64,000 nt of DNA from Spirochaetota bacterium (GCA_016932015.1 JAFGDQ010000109.1:1-64000); one strand, 5' to 3'; positions 8,437 through 18,126 are shown, counted from the stretch's first letter. Translations and numbers: made by a program. Notes: generated from the letters alone by a model not told the origin.

Positions 8437-9861
8437 ATGAAAAAGATAATGATAGTAATAATTTTTTACGGTTTGTTACTATACGGATGCGGAGGAGGCA
8501 GCAGCGGATCGAATAATGATATAGGTGCCGGGAGCAGTGATGCGGAAGATGACACGGCATTAAAAGTATTGAGCTACAGTCCGTCGGGAAACGAATCCGT
8601 ATCGATCTATTCATCAATAGAGTTTCAGATGAATTATGAAATTTATGCATCTTCGTTAAGTGACGAATCAATAACAGTCGAAAGCGATGATGGAGAAAGT
8701 GTCATATACTGTCAGGTGATTCAGGACATTGAAAATAAAAAACTGGTATGTGTTCCGTATAAACTGTTTAAAGAGAATAAGAAATATAATGTTACTTTAT
8801 CTGGTGAAATAAAAAATACAGATTTGATAAAGCTGAATAATGGCGAGGATTTTATTTTTTCCTTTTCAACTGGTTCGTATACAAAAGAGACAGCGGGGGA
8901 TATACGTATTTTTTCAAATTATGAAATGGGCTATATCCGGAAAGACCTGGATGTTACCTTCACAACTGATGAATCGGATTTAACGATTCAGACCGGATGG
9001 ACAAAGGATCTTTCTGGAACTGAGCCTGATGAGTGGGCGGACGGGAATGTCTTTGATTTTGCCGGAATAGATACTTACGGAACAGTAAAAGTCTTTGCAA
9101 GGGCAGTTGAATCCGGTGGCAATACTTCAGGAGATGTTTATTCATTTGTATATAAAGTTGTGGATGCATTTCCGAAGGTTGACGAGGATGGATACTGCGA
9201 AGGCATTCACAGTGATGATGCCGGCTTTGTAGAAACAGCGTCTGTGTGTTATACTGAATATGGATCTGGTATTGGCGATAACTGGAAAAACACCACTTTC
9301 GTTATGGGCAATGGCGGTATCTTTGTTTATACTTTCGATAATCCCATTACAGACGGAACAGGCCCTGACTTTGCTATTGGTGAAAATACATTCAGAAGGA
9401 ATACTGACGGGCTTATTTTTGCTGAATTGTTTTATGTGGAAGTCAGCTCCGATGGTGTTAATTATATACGTTTCGATAACGTCTCTCTTACAATCACAAC
9501 TGGACCATATTTGTGCTTTGATCCCGGTGACGTATACGGACTTGGTTCATGCCAGCTATGTTATTACGGTTATGATTTTCTTCAGCCCTATGATTTATCC
9601 TGGCTTCATAACAAGAAGGAAGTACTGAATGGTACTGTCGACCTGTCAAGAATTACCCATGTGAAATATATTGATATACCTGGCACAGATGAAGTCGATA
9701 CCGTTGATTTTGACGAGGACGGAGACGGTACGGTGGATGGTACTTATACCATTTTTCCCTGTTATGACAGTTTCGGCAATACTATTAACGATGCTTATTT
9801 GACGTGGGATTCCGGCGGAGCCGATGTTTATGAACCGCATGTTATTAATATGGTGGAATAA
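8437..9861 (+). CDS. Modular surface lipoprotein (paralogue of 2351 and 16600 products)
   Basis: A 474-residue lipoprotein. The ATG at 8437 is preferred over 8431 because the Shine-Dalgarno cggag ends at 8429, one base before the earlier ATG. The lipobox is LLLYGCGG, followed by a Gly/Ser/Asn/Asp linker. The domain order is as in its paralogues: an Ig-like domain (CVPYKLFKENKKYNVTLS), a chitobiase-C-like domain (IQTGWTKDLSGTEPDEW), and a C-terminal beta-sandwich domain (LFYVEVSSDGVNYIRFDNVSL, DLSWLHNKKEVLNGTVDLS, CYDSFGNTINDAYLTW). It is more diverged than the 2351/16600 pair. It carries Asp-rich loops (DFDEDGDGTVDG) that could bind calcium. Third gene of the operon, 24 bases after the preceding stop. 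Confidence 0.82.
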   Translation: MKKIMIVIIFYGLLLYGCGGGSSGSNNDIGAGSSDAEDDTALKVLSYSPSGNESVSIYSSIEFQMNYEIYASSLSDESITVESDDGESVIYCQVIQDIENKKLVCVPYKLFKENKKYNVTLSGEIKNTDLIKLNNGEDFIFSFSTGSYTKETAGDIRIFSNYEMGYIRKDLDVTFTTDESDLTIQTGWTKDLSGTEPDEWADGNVFDFAGIDTYGTVKVFARAVESGGNTSGDVYSFVYKVVDAFPKVDEDGYCEGIHSDDAGFVETASVCYTEYGSGIGDNWKNTTFVMGNGGIFVYTFDNPITDGTGPDFAIGENTFRRNTDGLIFAELFYVEVSSDGVNYIRFDNVSLTITTGPYLCFDPGDVYGLGSCQLCYYGYDFLQPYDLSWLHNKKEVLNGTVDLSRITHVKYIDIPGTDEVDTVDFDEDGDGTVDGTYTIFPCYDSFGNTINDAYLTWDSGGADVYEPHVINMVE

Positions 9862-9937
9862 GGCAATAGTAAGCAGGAATCCTGAGAATAATAATATTTC
9901 CGGAATAGAAACAGATCATATATGGATTGGAGGAAAA

Positions 9938-10858
9938 ATGAAAATCTTGTATTGCGGATTGCTACTGCTGTTAACAGTTTTTCTGAACTGCAACAATGAT
10001 TTTTCAATTAACAGTGATATAAACAATGTTGCTGTGATCAATGATAATATCTCGAATGTAATAACAGCGGACTCAGATGCTTTTACCGAAAGAAATATAT
10101 ATCTTGATGCAATAGTCGAGTGGAATCCCGGGCTTACAGGGGCTGCAAGAGCAAATTATGTAATAGTTGAGGACTCTCTTCCTGTAAAAAATGATTTAGC
10201 ATTCGGAGGGCCGACAGGTAATGGTTGCGGCAGCAGAGTTTACAGCTGTGTTTGCGTTGGTATAAATGGAAGTGCGGCATTCAGGTTTGAGGAAGGCTTT
10301 TACATATATAACGGAGATGGTTATGATTTTACTACTTTTGAAGGAAGTTTTGCCTGGGGCGGTGCTGTTGACGGCCTTTGCTGTGAACTCGCCCATGTGG
10401 AAGTAAGCGAGGACCTGATTACTTGGTATTATAACAGTGCTGAGGAATATGATATAAATCCAGATCCGACTGAGGATAACGGGGATTACTGTCATGCCAA
10501 TGTGAAAGGACTACACGGGAATAATCCTACCTGGGCAAACATAAACCAGGATATGCAGGCATATGAAATCAAGAATGGAAAATGGACAGCTATTGAGGAT
10601 GTTTATGTATCAAAGGATTTCAAACCTACAGACCCGTATCTTGGAGGAGATTCCTTCGATCTTTTTACATTCCGGTCAAAAACAGATGATTCACCATGGC
10701 CCGATGAAGGGAAAATGCGTTATGTACGAATAATCGATGATGATTCGATAATAGATGGTCAGGGTTATTCAAATGGGTGGTGTTTCGGGGCACAAATGCA
10801 TGCAGCAATGGGAATTAATGTTAAAACGGATACAGAGTTAGCAACGGAGGAAAATTAA
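9938..10858 (+). CDS. Surface lipoprotein, short beta-sandwich type (paralogue of 12252 product)
   Basis: A 306-residue lipoprotein. The start at 9938 follows the strong ribosome-binding site ttggagg; longer readings overlap the previous gene and lack a signal peptide. The signal ends VFLNCN. The mature part holds one domain also found in the product of 12252, with signatures FTERNIYLDAIVEWNPG, GFYIYNGDG, WYYNSAEEYDINPDPT, LHGNNPTWANINQDMQA and DDSPWPDEGKMRYVRIIDDD. The motif order (a surface strand, HVEVSEDLITW, then a final KMRYVRI strand) resembles the C-terminal domain of the larger lipoproteins here, so a related beta-sandwich fold is inferred. The many paired Cys residues (GCGSRVYSCVCVG, DGLCCELAH) may form disulfides. 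I do not recognise a named family. Confidence 0.8.
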   Translation: MKILYCGLLLLLTVFLNCNNDFSINSDINNVAVINDNISNVITADSDAFTERNIYLDAIVEWNPGLTGAARANYVIVEDSLPVKNDLAFGGPTGNGCGSRVYSCVCVGINGSAAFRFEEGFYIYNGDGYDFTTFEGSFAWGGAVDGLCCELAHVEVSEDLITWYYNSAEEYDINPDPTEDNGDYCHANVKGLHGNNPTWANINQDMQAYEIKNGKWTAIEDVYVSKDFKPTDPYLGGDSFDLFTFRSKTDDSPWPDEGKMRYVRIIDDDSIIDGQGYSNGWCFGAQMHAAMGINVKTDTELATEEN

Positions 10859-10859
10859 A

Positions 10860-12242
10860 ATGAAAAAGATATTATCATTATTATTTATTCTTGCTCTGCT
10901 TTTTTCCATAAGCTGCAGTAACAGCAGTGGAGGCAGCAATGAAGCTGTTGATAATGTTAATGAAAATGACGGGACCGGAGAAGATGGTTCGGAAGACGAT
11001 TTGGATGAAGCAGAAATAATTTACGGAACGGAATCCCTGTCCGTTTTCAATGCTTCAGATATACAGATGAACGATGCTTTCGGAGTATCTGTAAGCATCA
11101 GCGGTGATTACGCAATTGCAGGAGCAAATAAGGAAGATGGCGGGTACGGAGCACCGTATACGGATGCAGGCGCTGCGTATATATTTGAGAAAGAAGATGA
11201 TGTCTGGTCCGAGAAGACGATTCTATATGCTTCGGATATTTGTACCGGAGACGGATTCGGAATATCAACAAGTATAAGCAGTGATTATGCTATTATCGGC
11301 GCGTATCTGAAGGACGTAGAAGATGAAGACAGCGGTAGCACAATAATTGACGCAGGAGGCGCTTATATATATGAGCGTGATACAGATGGAAACTGGACTG
11401 AAAAAGCCGTTCTTACTGCTTCAGATGCAGGACAAGGTGACTATTTCGGAATATCAGTATCTATTAGCGGTGATTATGCAATTGTCGGTGCCTATAAAGA
11501 AGACGGAGGAGCCGATGATCCTGAAAATTACGCGGGAGCAGCATATATATTTGAAAGAGGAACAGACGGAACGTGGACTGAAAAAGCAATTCTTCACGCA
11601 TCTGATTATGATGACGGATATTATTTCGGAATATCTGTTTCAATTAGCAATGATTATTCAGTTGTCGGTTCATACGGAGCTGATGGAGGCGGTGCGGCAT
11701 ATATTTATGAAAGGGACAGTGAAGGGACATGGACTGAGGCGACAATATTAACATCTTCCGATTTGGAAAGCTCTGATCGTTTTGGAGAGGTTGTTTCAAT
11801 AAACGGAAATTATGTATTGATTGGCGCAGTTAATGAAGATGGAGGTGATGATACAAATGCGACCGATTCCGGCTCAGCATATATATTTGAACGCAATTCT
11901 GAAGGGCTATGGGAAGAAACTGCAATTCTCCATGCTTCGGATATGTACGCGGGAGACAGCTTCGGCTGTTCTGTCTCGATTGACGGTGATCTGGCAGTAA
12001 TTGGTGCATACGGTGAAGACGGCGGTGACGGTAACCCGGTTTCTTCAGCAGGAGCAGTATATGTTTTCAGCAGGGATGATGACGGCGTCTGGAATGAAGA
12101 CCGTATAATTCATTCCGAGATAATATCAAAATATGCCCATTTCGGAAAATCAGTTGCTGTCAGTGGAGATTATTTAATTTCCGGGGCATATACGGAAGAT
12201 TGCGACGAAGTTCTGAACGCAGGAAGAGCTTATATTTACTAG
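10860..12242 (+). CDS. FG-GAP seven-bladed propeller lipoprotein
   Basis: A 460-residue lipoprotein starting two bases after the previous stop, with ribosome-binding site ggagg inside the end of that gene. The lipobox is FSISCSN, followed by a long Asn/Gly/Asp/Glu linker. Seven regular FG-GAP-like blades follow, beginning near NASDIQMNDAFG, YASDICTGDGFG, TASDAGQGDYFG, HASDYDDGYYFG, TSSDLESSDRFG, HASDMYAGDSFG and HSEIISKYAHFG. The blades are very alike, each with SISGDYAIVGAYKEDGG and GAAYIFERGTDGTWTEKAIL. This is the cleanest propeller of the three. It likely arose by duplication within the operon. Predicted to sit on the cell surface and bind a ligand or partner protein. Confidence 0.88.
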   Translation: MKKILSLLFILALLFSISCSNSSGGSNEAVDNVNENDGTGEDGSEDDLDEAEIIYGTESLSVFNASDIQMNDAFGVSVSISGDYAIAGANKEDGGYGAPYTDAGAAYIFEKEDDVWSEKTILYASDICTGDGFGISTSISSDYAIIGAYLKDVEDEDSGSTIIDAGGAYIYERDTDGNWTEKAVLTASDAGQGDYFGISVSISGDYAIVGAYKEDGGADDPENYAGAAYIFERGTDGTWTEKAILHASDYDDGYYFGISVSISNDYSVVGSYGADGGGAAYIYERDSEGTWTEATILTSSDLESSDRFGEVVSINGNYVLIGAVNEDGGDDTNATDSGSAYIFERNSEGLWEETAILHASDMYAGDSFGCSVSIDGDLAVIGAYGEDGGDGNPVSSAGAVYVFSRDDDGVWNEDRIIHSEIISKYAHFGKSVAVSGDYLISGAYTEDCDEVLNAGRAYIY

Positions 12243-12251
12243 GATATCATC

Positions 12252-13184
12252 ATGAAGATAAAAGTATATTTCTTTTTGGTTGTTTTCTTAGCAATGATTT
12301 TATGCTGTAATGATGATTCGTCAATAACGGAAAATATTGATTATACTGCGGATATAACGGAAAAAGACGTAGATGCAAGTACTGCTGACTCTAATTCATT
12401 TACCGAGAGAAATATTTATCTTGATGCGATAGTTGAATGGAATCCAGGGGTCGTCGGGGCTGCCAGGGCAGGCTGGTGGGGATGGGTTGATGATGATTTT
12501 ATTCCAACCAGGAATGATTATGCTTATGGAGGGCCTACCGGGACAGGCTCCGGGACATCCGGCGGGGCATCTACCTGTGTAGGAATTAACGGCAGCGCAG
12601 CATGGCATTTTGAAGAAGGATTCTATATCTATAACGGTGACGGAGATGATTTCACTACTTTTCAGGATAATTTCGCATGGGGATGCACTACTGACGGACT
12701 TTGCAATGAGCTGGGACATGTTGAAATTTCCGAGGATATGACAACATGGTATTATAATAGCGCAGAAGAATACGACATTAATCCCGATCCTACACAGGAT
12801 AACGGCTATTACTGCTATGCTAATGTAATAGGTTTACACGGGAACAACCCGACATGGGCTAATATAAATCAGGATATGCAGGCTCAGGAAATCGTTAATG
12901 GCAAATGGGTCAATATTGACGAAGTTTTTATATCAAAAGACTTTAAAGCAACAGATCCAAATCTAGGTGGAAATTCATTTGACCTGTCCACATTCCGATC
13001 AAAAACTGATGATTCCGCATGGCCAGATAACGGGAAAATGCGGTATCTGCGTATTGTTGATGATGACACTATTCTTGACGGTCAGGATTACTCCAAAGGC
13101 TGGTGTCTTGGTACTCATTTGAATTCCGCAATGGGAATAAATGTGAAACAGGATAAAAACGAAGAGGAAAATTCTGATAATTAA
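12252..13184 (+). CDS. Surface lipoprotein, short beta-sandwich type (paralogue of 9938 product)
   Basis: A 310-residue lipoprotein with a signal peptide ending AMILCCND. Nearly every motif of the 9938 product recurs in the same order: FTERNIYLDAIVEWNPG, GFYIYNGDGDDFTTF, WYYNSAEEYDINPDPT, LHGNNPTWANINQDMQA, KTDDSAWPDNGKMRYLRI and AMGINVK. The pair therefore arose by duplication around the propeller gene, giving the order short lipoprotein, propeller, short lipoprotein. The central loop differs: Gly/Ser/Thr-rich (TGTGSGTSGGASTC) instead of Cys-rich, which may change ligand preference. Gap to the previous gene 9 bases. Function unknown; surface corrinoid capture is inferred from the operon. Confidence 0.8.
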   Translation: MKIKVYFFLVVFLAMILCCNDDSSITENIDYTADITEKDVDASTADSNSFTERNIYLDAIVEWNPGVVGAARAGWWGWVDDDFIPTRNDYAYGGPTGTGSGTSGGASTCVGINGSAAWHFEEGFYIYNGDGDDFTTFQDNFAWGCTTDGLCNELGHVEISEDMTTWYYNSAEEYDINPDPTQDNGYYCYANVIGLHGNNPTWANINQDMQAQEIVNGKWVNIDEVFISKDFKATDPNLGGNSFDLSTFRSKTDDSAWPDNGKMRYLRIVDDDTILDGQDYSKGWCLGTHLNSAMGINVKQDKNEEENSDN

Positions 13185-13222
13185 TAATAGTGCAGGAATA
13201 TTCTATAAGAGAGGTTATTTTT

Positions 13223-14539
13223 ATGAAGATTAATATTTTTAACAGAAAATTGCTGGTATCAGCATTATGTATCTATGCCGTTTCCTTCGTTTCAGGATGT
13301 TCAATCTTCACTTCTGAATCAAATGATAAGGTAATATCCTATACTGATCCCAGTGTTCTGGGAGTAGCAACAGCAATTAATAATGGAATTAAACTCGATA
13401 TTAGAAATCCTTATGGAAGAATGAAATATAATGACGGTTACCTTTATGTTTCCGGAGCAAGCCAGCTTATGGGCGGTGGCAGTGACAATAATGATCCGAT
13501 CGTTACCTGGGGCGGTGTGCAGAGAATTAACACTGAAACATTTGAAAAAGACGATGTAATTTATCCATATCACAGTATATCGGATGTTGCGGTTGTCTCT
13601 TCAACACAGGCATACCTTGTGGAATATCTCACATGGGGAAACTCAGTAATAAAAAGATTTAATCCTACAACCGGAGAGGTTGAGGACGGATATGTAGCGG
13701 AACTTGGGGATGACAGTAATACAACTTACGGAGATGCAAACATAATCAGCATTGAAACAGATAAATACGGAAAGCTTTGGGTATGCTGTTATGTTGAAAA
13801 AGGTGAATCCTATTTTAAAGGTATACTCGTAATAGATACAGCTGATGATACTATTGAGGAGGAAGTCGATACAGTTCTTGTGCCGCAGTATCTTCAGTTC
13901 TGCGACGAAAAAGCGGTCGCGGTAACAGCAACAATGACCTATTCAGCAGGAGCTCATTCAGTAATACCAATTGAACAGACATCCGGTGTAAGAATGCCTG
14001 TAAATAATCTTACTGCTGATACTTCCGACCTTGCAATAGATGTTTTCGGGAATTACTTTTACAGAATACAGAGATATTACAGCGACAGCGTAATGAAATT
14101 TCATATAGATAATCCGGGAGAGGTAAGACCTAATGTAAATACTCCAGATCCGGACGTTATATGGCAGTATGCTGCAATGGACGATTATGATGAAGAGGAT
14201 GAATGTCTTGCTTCTACAAATCCTCACGCACTTGCTGTATATTCAGAAACAAGAGGATTCCTCACACGCTATGAAAGCAGGTATGCCTGGGTCGTTAATC
14301 CATCGGCAACAAGCCAGTCCGAATTCAAGGAAGGAAAGCTCGATCTTTCTATATATGGTGATGATGACGGTATTCCTGAAATGTCCAGTGCAATAATAAT
14401 CGGGGACAGAGTTTTCATCGGAATGCAGCGTCTTTACAGAGATTCTGATGGTATATGGAAGGCAAGTAAAGATTCATATGTTGCAGTGTTTAATGCTGAT
14501 ACACTTGAAGAAATTGACGCATCAGATCCTGCAGAATAG
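13223..14539 (+). CDS. BtuG-like beta-propeller lipoprotein
   Basis: A 438-residue lipoprotein directly upstream of the TonB receptor gene (9-base gap). The start at 13223 follows aagagagg and gives a proper signal peptide ending FVSGCSIF; an in-frame ATG at 13190 would add eleven non-signal residues. The mature protein consists of repeated four-strand blades of YncE/NHL type, for example PYGRMKYNDGYLYVSGA, IETDKYGKLWVCC, IDVFGNYFYRIQ and IIIGDRVFIGMQRLY. In Bacteroides, BtuG is a seven-bladed propeller lipoprotein that binds B12 with very high affinity and caps BtuB. Position, fold and riboswitch control suggest the same job here. The sequence match to BtuG itself was not testable, so the analogy rests on fold and context. 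Confidence 0.72.
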   Translation: MKINIFNRKLLVSALCIYAVSFVSGCSIFTSESNDKVISYTDPSVLGVATAINNGIKLDIRNPYGRMKYNDGYLYVSGASQLMGGGSDNNDPIVTWGGVQRINTETFEKDDVIYPYHSISDVAVVSSTQAYLVEYLTWGNSVIKRFNPTTGEVEDGYVAELGDDSNTTYGDANIISIETDKYGKLWVCCYVEKGESYFKGILVIDTADDTIEEEVDTVLVPQYLQFCDEKAVAVTATMTYSAGAHSVIPIEQTSGVRMPVNNLTADTSDLAIDVFGNYFYRIQRYYSDSVMKFHIDNPGEVRPNVNTPDPDVIWQYAAMDDYDEEDECLASTNPHALAVYSETRGFLTRYESRYAWVVNPSATSQSEFKEGKLDLSIYGDDDGIPEMSSAIIIGDRVFIGMQRLYRDSDGIWKASKDSYVAVFNADTLEEIDASDPAE

Positions 14540-14548
14540 GAAGAGTAA

Positions 14549-16579
14549 ATGAAGCAATTATTTCCGGCAATAGCGCTGACTTGTTTTATATTATTATGTC
14601 TTCCTGTTACAGGTTTTTCAGAAGACAATGAAGTATCTTTAGGAAAGGTAGTTGTAACTTCTGAGCCTGTAAAAACTGATGTTCTTTCTTATGAGACGGG
14701 TGATGTTCCTGTTGATGAAATTACCAGTTTTGTACAAGTGATTACCAGGGAAAAATTTGAAGGAAAAATGGAAGACCTTTCAGAGGTTATAGAAAAAGAG
14801 GCCGGGATTCAGGTACGAAAAGCTGGAGGACTTGGTAGTTTCGCATCAGTCTCTATACGCGGTTCCACAACAGAACAAGTACTTGTATTTATTGACGGAG
14901 TGCTTTTGAATGAAGCGTCCGGAGGAGGAGTGGATTTAAGCAATATATCTCTTGCAGACGTTGAATCTATAGAAATTTACAGGGGGATTACTCCGCTTCA
15001 GTTCGGCATGGCTTCAATCGGTGGAGCCATAAATATTCGTACTCGCAGAACAGGAGATAAAAAACTGGTACTTTCAGCTAATGCTGGTTACGGTTCATTC
15101 ACCACAACACAAGCCGGATTTTTTATGAATTACAAGCCGGGTAATTTTGACTATCTTGTCAGTGCTGATTTTCTTGGAAGCAAAGGGGATTTTTATTTTC
15201 AAAACAAATACGGGCAGACAGAAAGCAGTGAGAACTGGGAATGGCAACATAGAAACAACAATCAGTTCAATCAGTATAATCTTCTTGGAAAAGCAGGATA
15301 TAATTTTACGGATAATGTGAGGCTTTATTTTTCCAACCAGTTTTTTGGAAAAGATCAGGCGCTTCCATACTGGAACAACAGTGAGAATGTTTATGCGAGC
15401 CTTAAGACCTATAGAGATATTGCTATTCTAAAATTTATTGCAGACAATCTGACTTCACTTAATATAAACTCTGCTTCCCGATTACAGTATACCTGGAAAA
15501 AAGAAATTTATGATGACAGCGCTGAACCAAGCGGAAGCATCGGGTTAGGAATGCAATATTCTGAATATTATACACAGGACCTCGGCTTAAATCAACTTTT
15601 TGAAATTACACTCCCTTATAATATTGTAACAGCAGTGGCTGATATTAAATATGAAGGATTCAGGCATAAGGATCTTCTTAATGATATTACAATAAAACCG
15701 AGCTGGCGAACAATAATGTCAGCTGCTATAGAAGATAATATACTTCTTTTCAGAGAAAAACTGTCCCTGATTCCATGTATCCGTTACTATTATATAACTG
15801 ATAAGCTCCAGGATAGCAATTATACAACAGCAAGTGTGGAAGAAAATGATTATTTCAGCCCCAAGTTTGGATTCCTATTTAAACCTGTAAACTGGATACG
15901 TTTTAAAGGAAATGTAGCGGAATATTACAGGGAACCGACTTTCTCGGAACTGTTTGGGGACAGGGGGTTTACTACTGGAAATGTTGACTTAAAACCGGAA
16001 AAAGGATTAAATAAGGACATTGGATTTGAATTAGCATTTCAGATTAAGAATAATTTTTTTCTACAAAGATTAAATTTTGAAATGGTATATTTTGAAAGCG
16101 ATATAGAAGACCTTATTGTTTTTATTTATGATGCAAGAGGTATTGGAAAAGCACAGAATCTTTCAGATGCAGAAATAAAAGGAGTGGAAACTACTGTCTC
16201 AATCGATTTATTTAAATATTTTCAGCTGTCATGCAATTATACAAGACAGTATCCAGTCAGTCACTCAAATATTGACTATAAAGATGAAGGAAAATTACCG
16301 GGCAGATACGAAAAAGCTTTAACAAGCAGGCTGGAAATGGTTATTCCATTCGGAATGATTTACTATGAAATACACTATGAGAGTGGTTTAAATTATGAAG
16401 AAGCCGGGCTTTTAATAACAGAGTCGAAAAATGAGCATACTGCAGGATTAAAACTGAAATGGTCTAATTATATGCTAAATTTTGAAGTAAAAAATATTAC
16501 AAATGATGAATATCTGGATTATAAAAATTATCCAGAGCCTGGCAGAGCGTATTATCTTACATTAAAATATAACTATTAA
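14549..16579 (+). CDS. btuB: TonB-dependent outer-membrane receptor, BtuB-like
   Basis: A 676-residue receptor with a Sec signal peptide (residues 1-24) and a likely TonB box around LGKVVVTSEP. The plug domain spans residues about 55-165, with the typical EAGIQVRKAGGLGSFASVSIRG, VLVFIDGVLLNE and VESIEIYRGITPLQFG segments. A 22-strand barrel of about 500 residues follows, ending with a terminal aromatic residue (TLKYNY). It would move corrinoids across the outer membrane using TonB energy. Assignment as a corrinoid receptor comes from the cobalamin riboswitch and the adjacent BtuG-like lipoprotein. TonB/ExbB/ExbD are not in the window. Confidence 0.85.
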   Translation: MKQLFPAIALTCFILLCLPVTGFSEDNEVSLGKVVVTSEPVKTDVLSYETGDVPVDEITSFVQVITREKFEGKMEDLSEVIEKEAGIQVRKAGGLGSFASVSIRGSTTEQVLVFIDGVLLNEASGGGVDLSNISLADVESIEIYRGITPLQFGMASIGGAINIRTRRTGDKKLVLSANAGYGSFTTTQAGFFMNYKPGNFDYLVSADFLGSKGDFYFQNKYGQTESSENWEWQHRNNNQFNQYNLLGKAGYNFTDNVRLYFSNQFFGKDQALPYWNNSENVYASLKTYRDIAILKFIADNLTSLNINSASRLQYTWKKEIYDDSAEPSGSIGLGMQYSEYYTQDLGLNQLFEITLPYNIVTAVADIKYEGFRHKDLLNDITIKPSWRTIMSAAIEDNILLFREKLSLIPCIRYYYITDKLQDSNYTTASVEENDYFSPKFGFLFKPVNWIRFKGNVAEYYREPTFSELFGDRGFTTGNVDLKPEKGLNKDIGFELAFQIKNNFFLQRLNFEMVYFESDIEDLIVFIYDARGIGKAQNLSDAEIKGVETTVSIDLFKYFQLSCNYTRQYPVSHSNIDYKDEGKLPGRYEKALTSRLEMVIPFGMIYYEIHYESGLNYEEAGLLITESKNEHTAGLKLKWSNYMLNFEVKNITNDEYLDYKNYPEPGRAYYLTLKYNY

Positions 16580-16599
16580 GAAATTGAGATTAAAATAAA

Positions 16600-18060
16600 A
16601 TGAAATTAAACAAATACTTATCGATACTTTTACTATTTTCAACACTTACAATTATAACCGGCTGTCTGGATTCAGGTGGTTCCAATTTTTTAACTCCGCA
16701 ATACGATGATTCGGAAAATTACGAATCATTGGGTGAAAATATCTCTACATACTCATCTCTGGAATTTCAAATGGATGAAGACATTAATCAGAATTCTCTA
16801 AAAATGAATTCTGTTTTTGCAATAGGAAATGAAAAACGTTCTTTTGGAAAAATTATATATGTTGCTGAATTAAAAACAATTGTATTTATACCATATAAGC
16901 CTCTTGAAGAAAATGCTGAATATACTATTACACTTTCAGGGGACATTGAAACTGAATCCGGATCAAAACTCGGTGATGATTTGAATTATAGTTTTACAAC
17001 AGCAGCTTACATTCCGGAAACTGCGGGAGATATACGTGTTTTCTGTAATTATGAAGCTGGTTATGCGCGTAAGGATCTAACTTTAACTTTCTCAACTGAA
17101 GAAGCAGGTGCATCGATCCAGACCGGATGGACAAAAGACCTTTACGCAACAGAGCCGGAAGAATGGAATGCAGGTGAAAATTTTGCTTTCTCTCTGGTTG
17201 ATTCATACGGAACGGTAAAGGTCTTCGCACGGGTAAAAAAAGATTCAGAAATTATTGGTGATAACTATTCATTCACTTACAAGCTTCTGAACGAATTTCC
17301 TCCTGTTGGTGATTTTACAGAGGGAATTCATATTGATGATGAGTGCCTGGCTGCATGGGCAACTGATTATTCTGTTACGTATGGACTTGATATAGATGAT
17401 ACATGGAAATGGGAAACAGATGATGAAACAGGAGAGACGATTGATCTTGGAGCACAAATACTCGGTCCGGCTACAGGTGATAATTTTGATGTTCTTGTTA
17501 TAGGCAATCACGGAGAAGTTATACTCGAATTTGAAAGCGGAATAAGCAACGGGATCGGTTATGATTTTGTAGTATATGAAAACGGATTTAAATCGAATGG
17601 AGGGGCTGGTATTGCAGGAGATATGTTTGCAGAACTGTTTTTTGTCGAAGTAAGTACAAATGGAACGGATTTCCTGAGATTTGATAATGTGTCACTTACT
17701 TCCGAACCGGTAGGCGGTTATGGAACTGTATGTACAGGTGATGTTAACGGTCTTGGAGCTCTTCAACCGAATGCTTATGGTACAAGCTATGGAACACCTT
17801 TTGACCTTGCCTGGCTTAGGAATAAAAAGGAAGTTTTAAAGGACATTGTAGATCTTTCGAATATCCGTTATGTGAAGCTGATAGATATTTCAGGTACAGA
17901 CGGCACAGAAGGAATCGATCTTGATCCTGATAATGACGGGACAGATGATTATTATCCATGCTATGACAGTTTTGGAAATATAATTCGTGACGCATTCAAA
18001 ACATGGGGATCGGGCGGTGCTGATATTGATGCAGTTGGCGTTATTCATATTGCTAAGTAG
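16600..18060 (+). CDS. Modular surface lipoprotein (close paralogue of 2351 product)
   Basis: A 486-residue lipoprotein, last gene of the riboswitch 1 operon, 20 bases after the TonB receptor. The signal ends IITGCLDS. It has the same three domains as the 2351 product: Ig-like Big_5 (VFIPYKPLEENAEYTITLS), chitobiase-C-like (IQTGWTKDLYATEPEEW), and a C-terminal beta-sandwich (GPATGDNFDVLVIGNHGE, VVYENGF, FFVEVSTNGTDFLRFDNVSL, DLAWLRNKKEVL, TWGSGGADIDAVGVIH). A small insertion (WETDDETGETIDLGAQ) before the C-terminal domain is the main difference. The codon choice is more AT-rich than in the 2351 copy. Paralogues of one module on both sides of the riboswitch suggest local duplication and divergence. 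Confidence 0.82.
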   Translation: MKLNKYLSILLLFSTLTIITGCLDSGGSNFLTPQYDDSENYESLGENISTYSSLEFQMDEDINQNSLKMNSVFAIGNEKRSFGKIIYVAELKTIVFIPYKPLEENAEYTITLSGDIETESGSKLGDDLNYSFTTAAYIPETAGDIRVFCNYEAGYARKDLTLTFSTEEAGASIQTGWTKDLYATEPEEWNAGENFAFSLVDSYGTVKVFARVKKDSEIIGDNYSFTYKLLNEFPPVGDFTEGIHIDDECLAAWATDYSVTYGLDIDDTWKWETDDETGETIDLGAQILGPATGDNFDVLVIGNHGEVILEFESGISNGIGYDFVVYENGFKSNGGAGIAGDMFAELFFVEVSTNGTDFLRFDNVSLTSEPVGGYGTVCTGDVNGLGALQPNAYGTSYGTPFDLAWLRNKKEVLKDIVDLSNIRYVKLIDISGTDGTEGIDLDPDNDGTDDYYPCYDSFGNIIRDAFKTWGSGGADIDAVGVIHIAK

Positions 18061-18098
18061 TAAATAACGAATACTATCATTTATTTAATAAAAATAAA

Positions 18099-18126
18099 TT
18101 GACAAATTATAAATATTTTTTACTAT
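18099..18126 (+). promoter_or_regulatory. Candidate sigma-70 promoter for the riboswitch 2 transcript
   Basis: TTGACA at 18099-18104 is followed after 16 bases by TACTAT (18121-18126), about 60 bases before the start of the cobalamin aptamer. A small hairpin TTGCTTAAT/ATTAAGCAA follows at 18126-18148. Confidence 0.4.

Noticed and set aside
8225-8671. 148-codon - strand frame
   Set aside because: Overlaps the ends of two well-supported lipoprotein genes on the opposite strand; no start signal.
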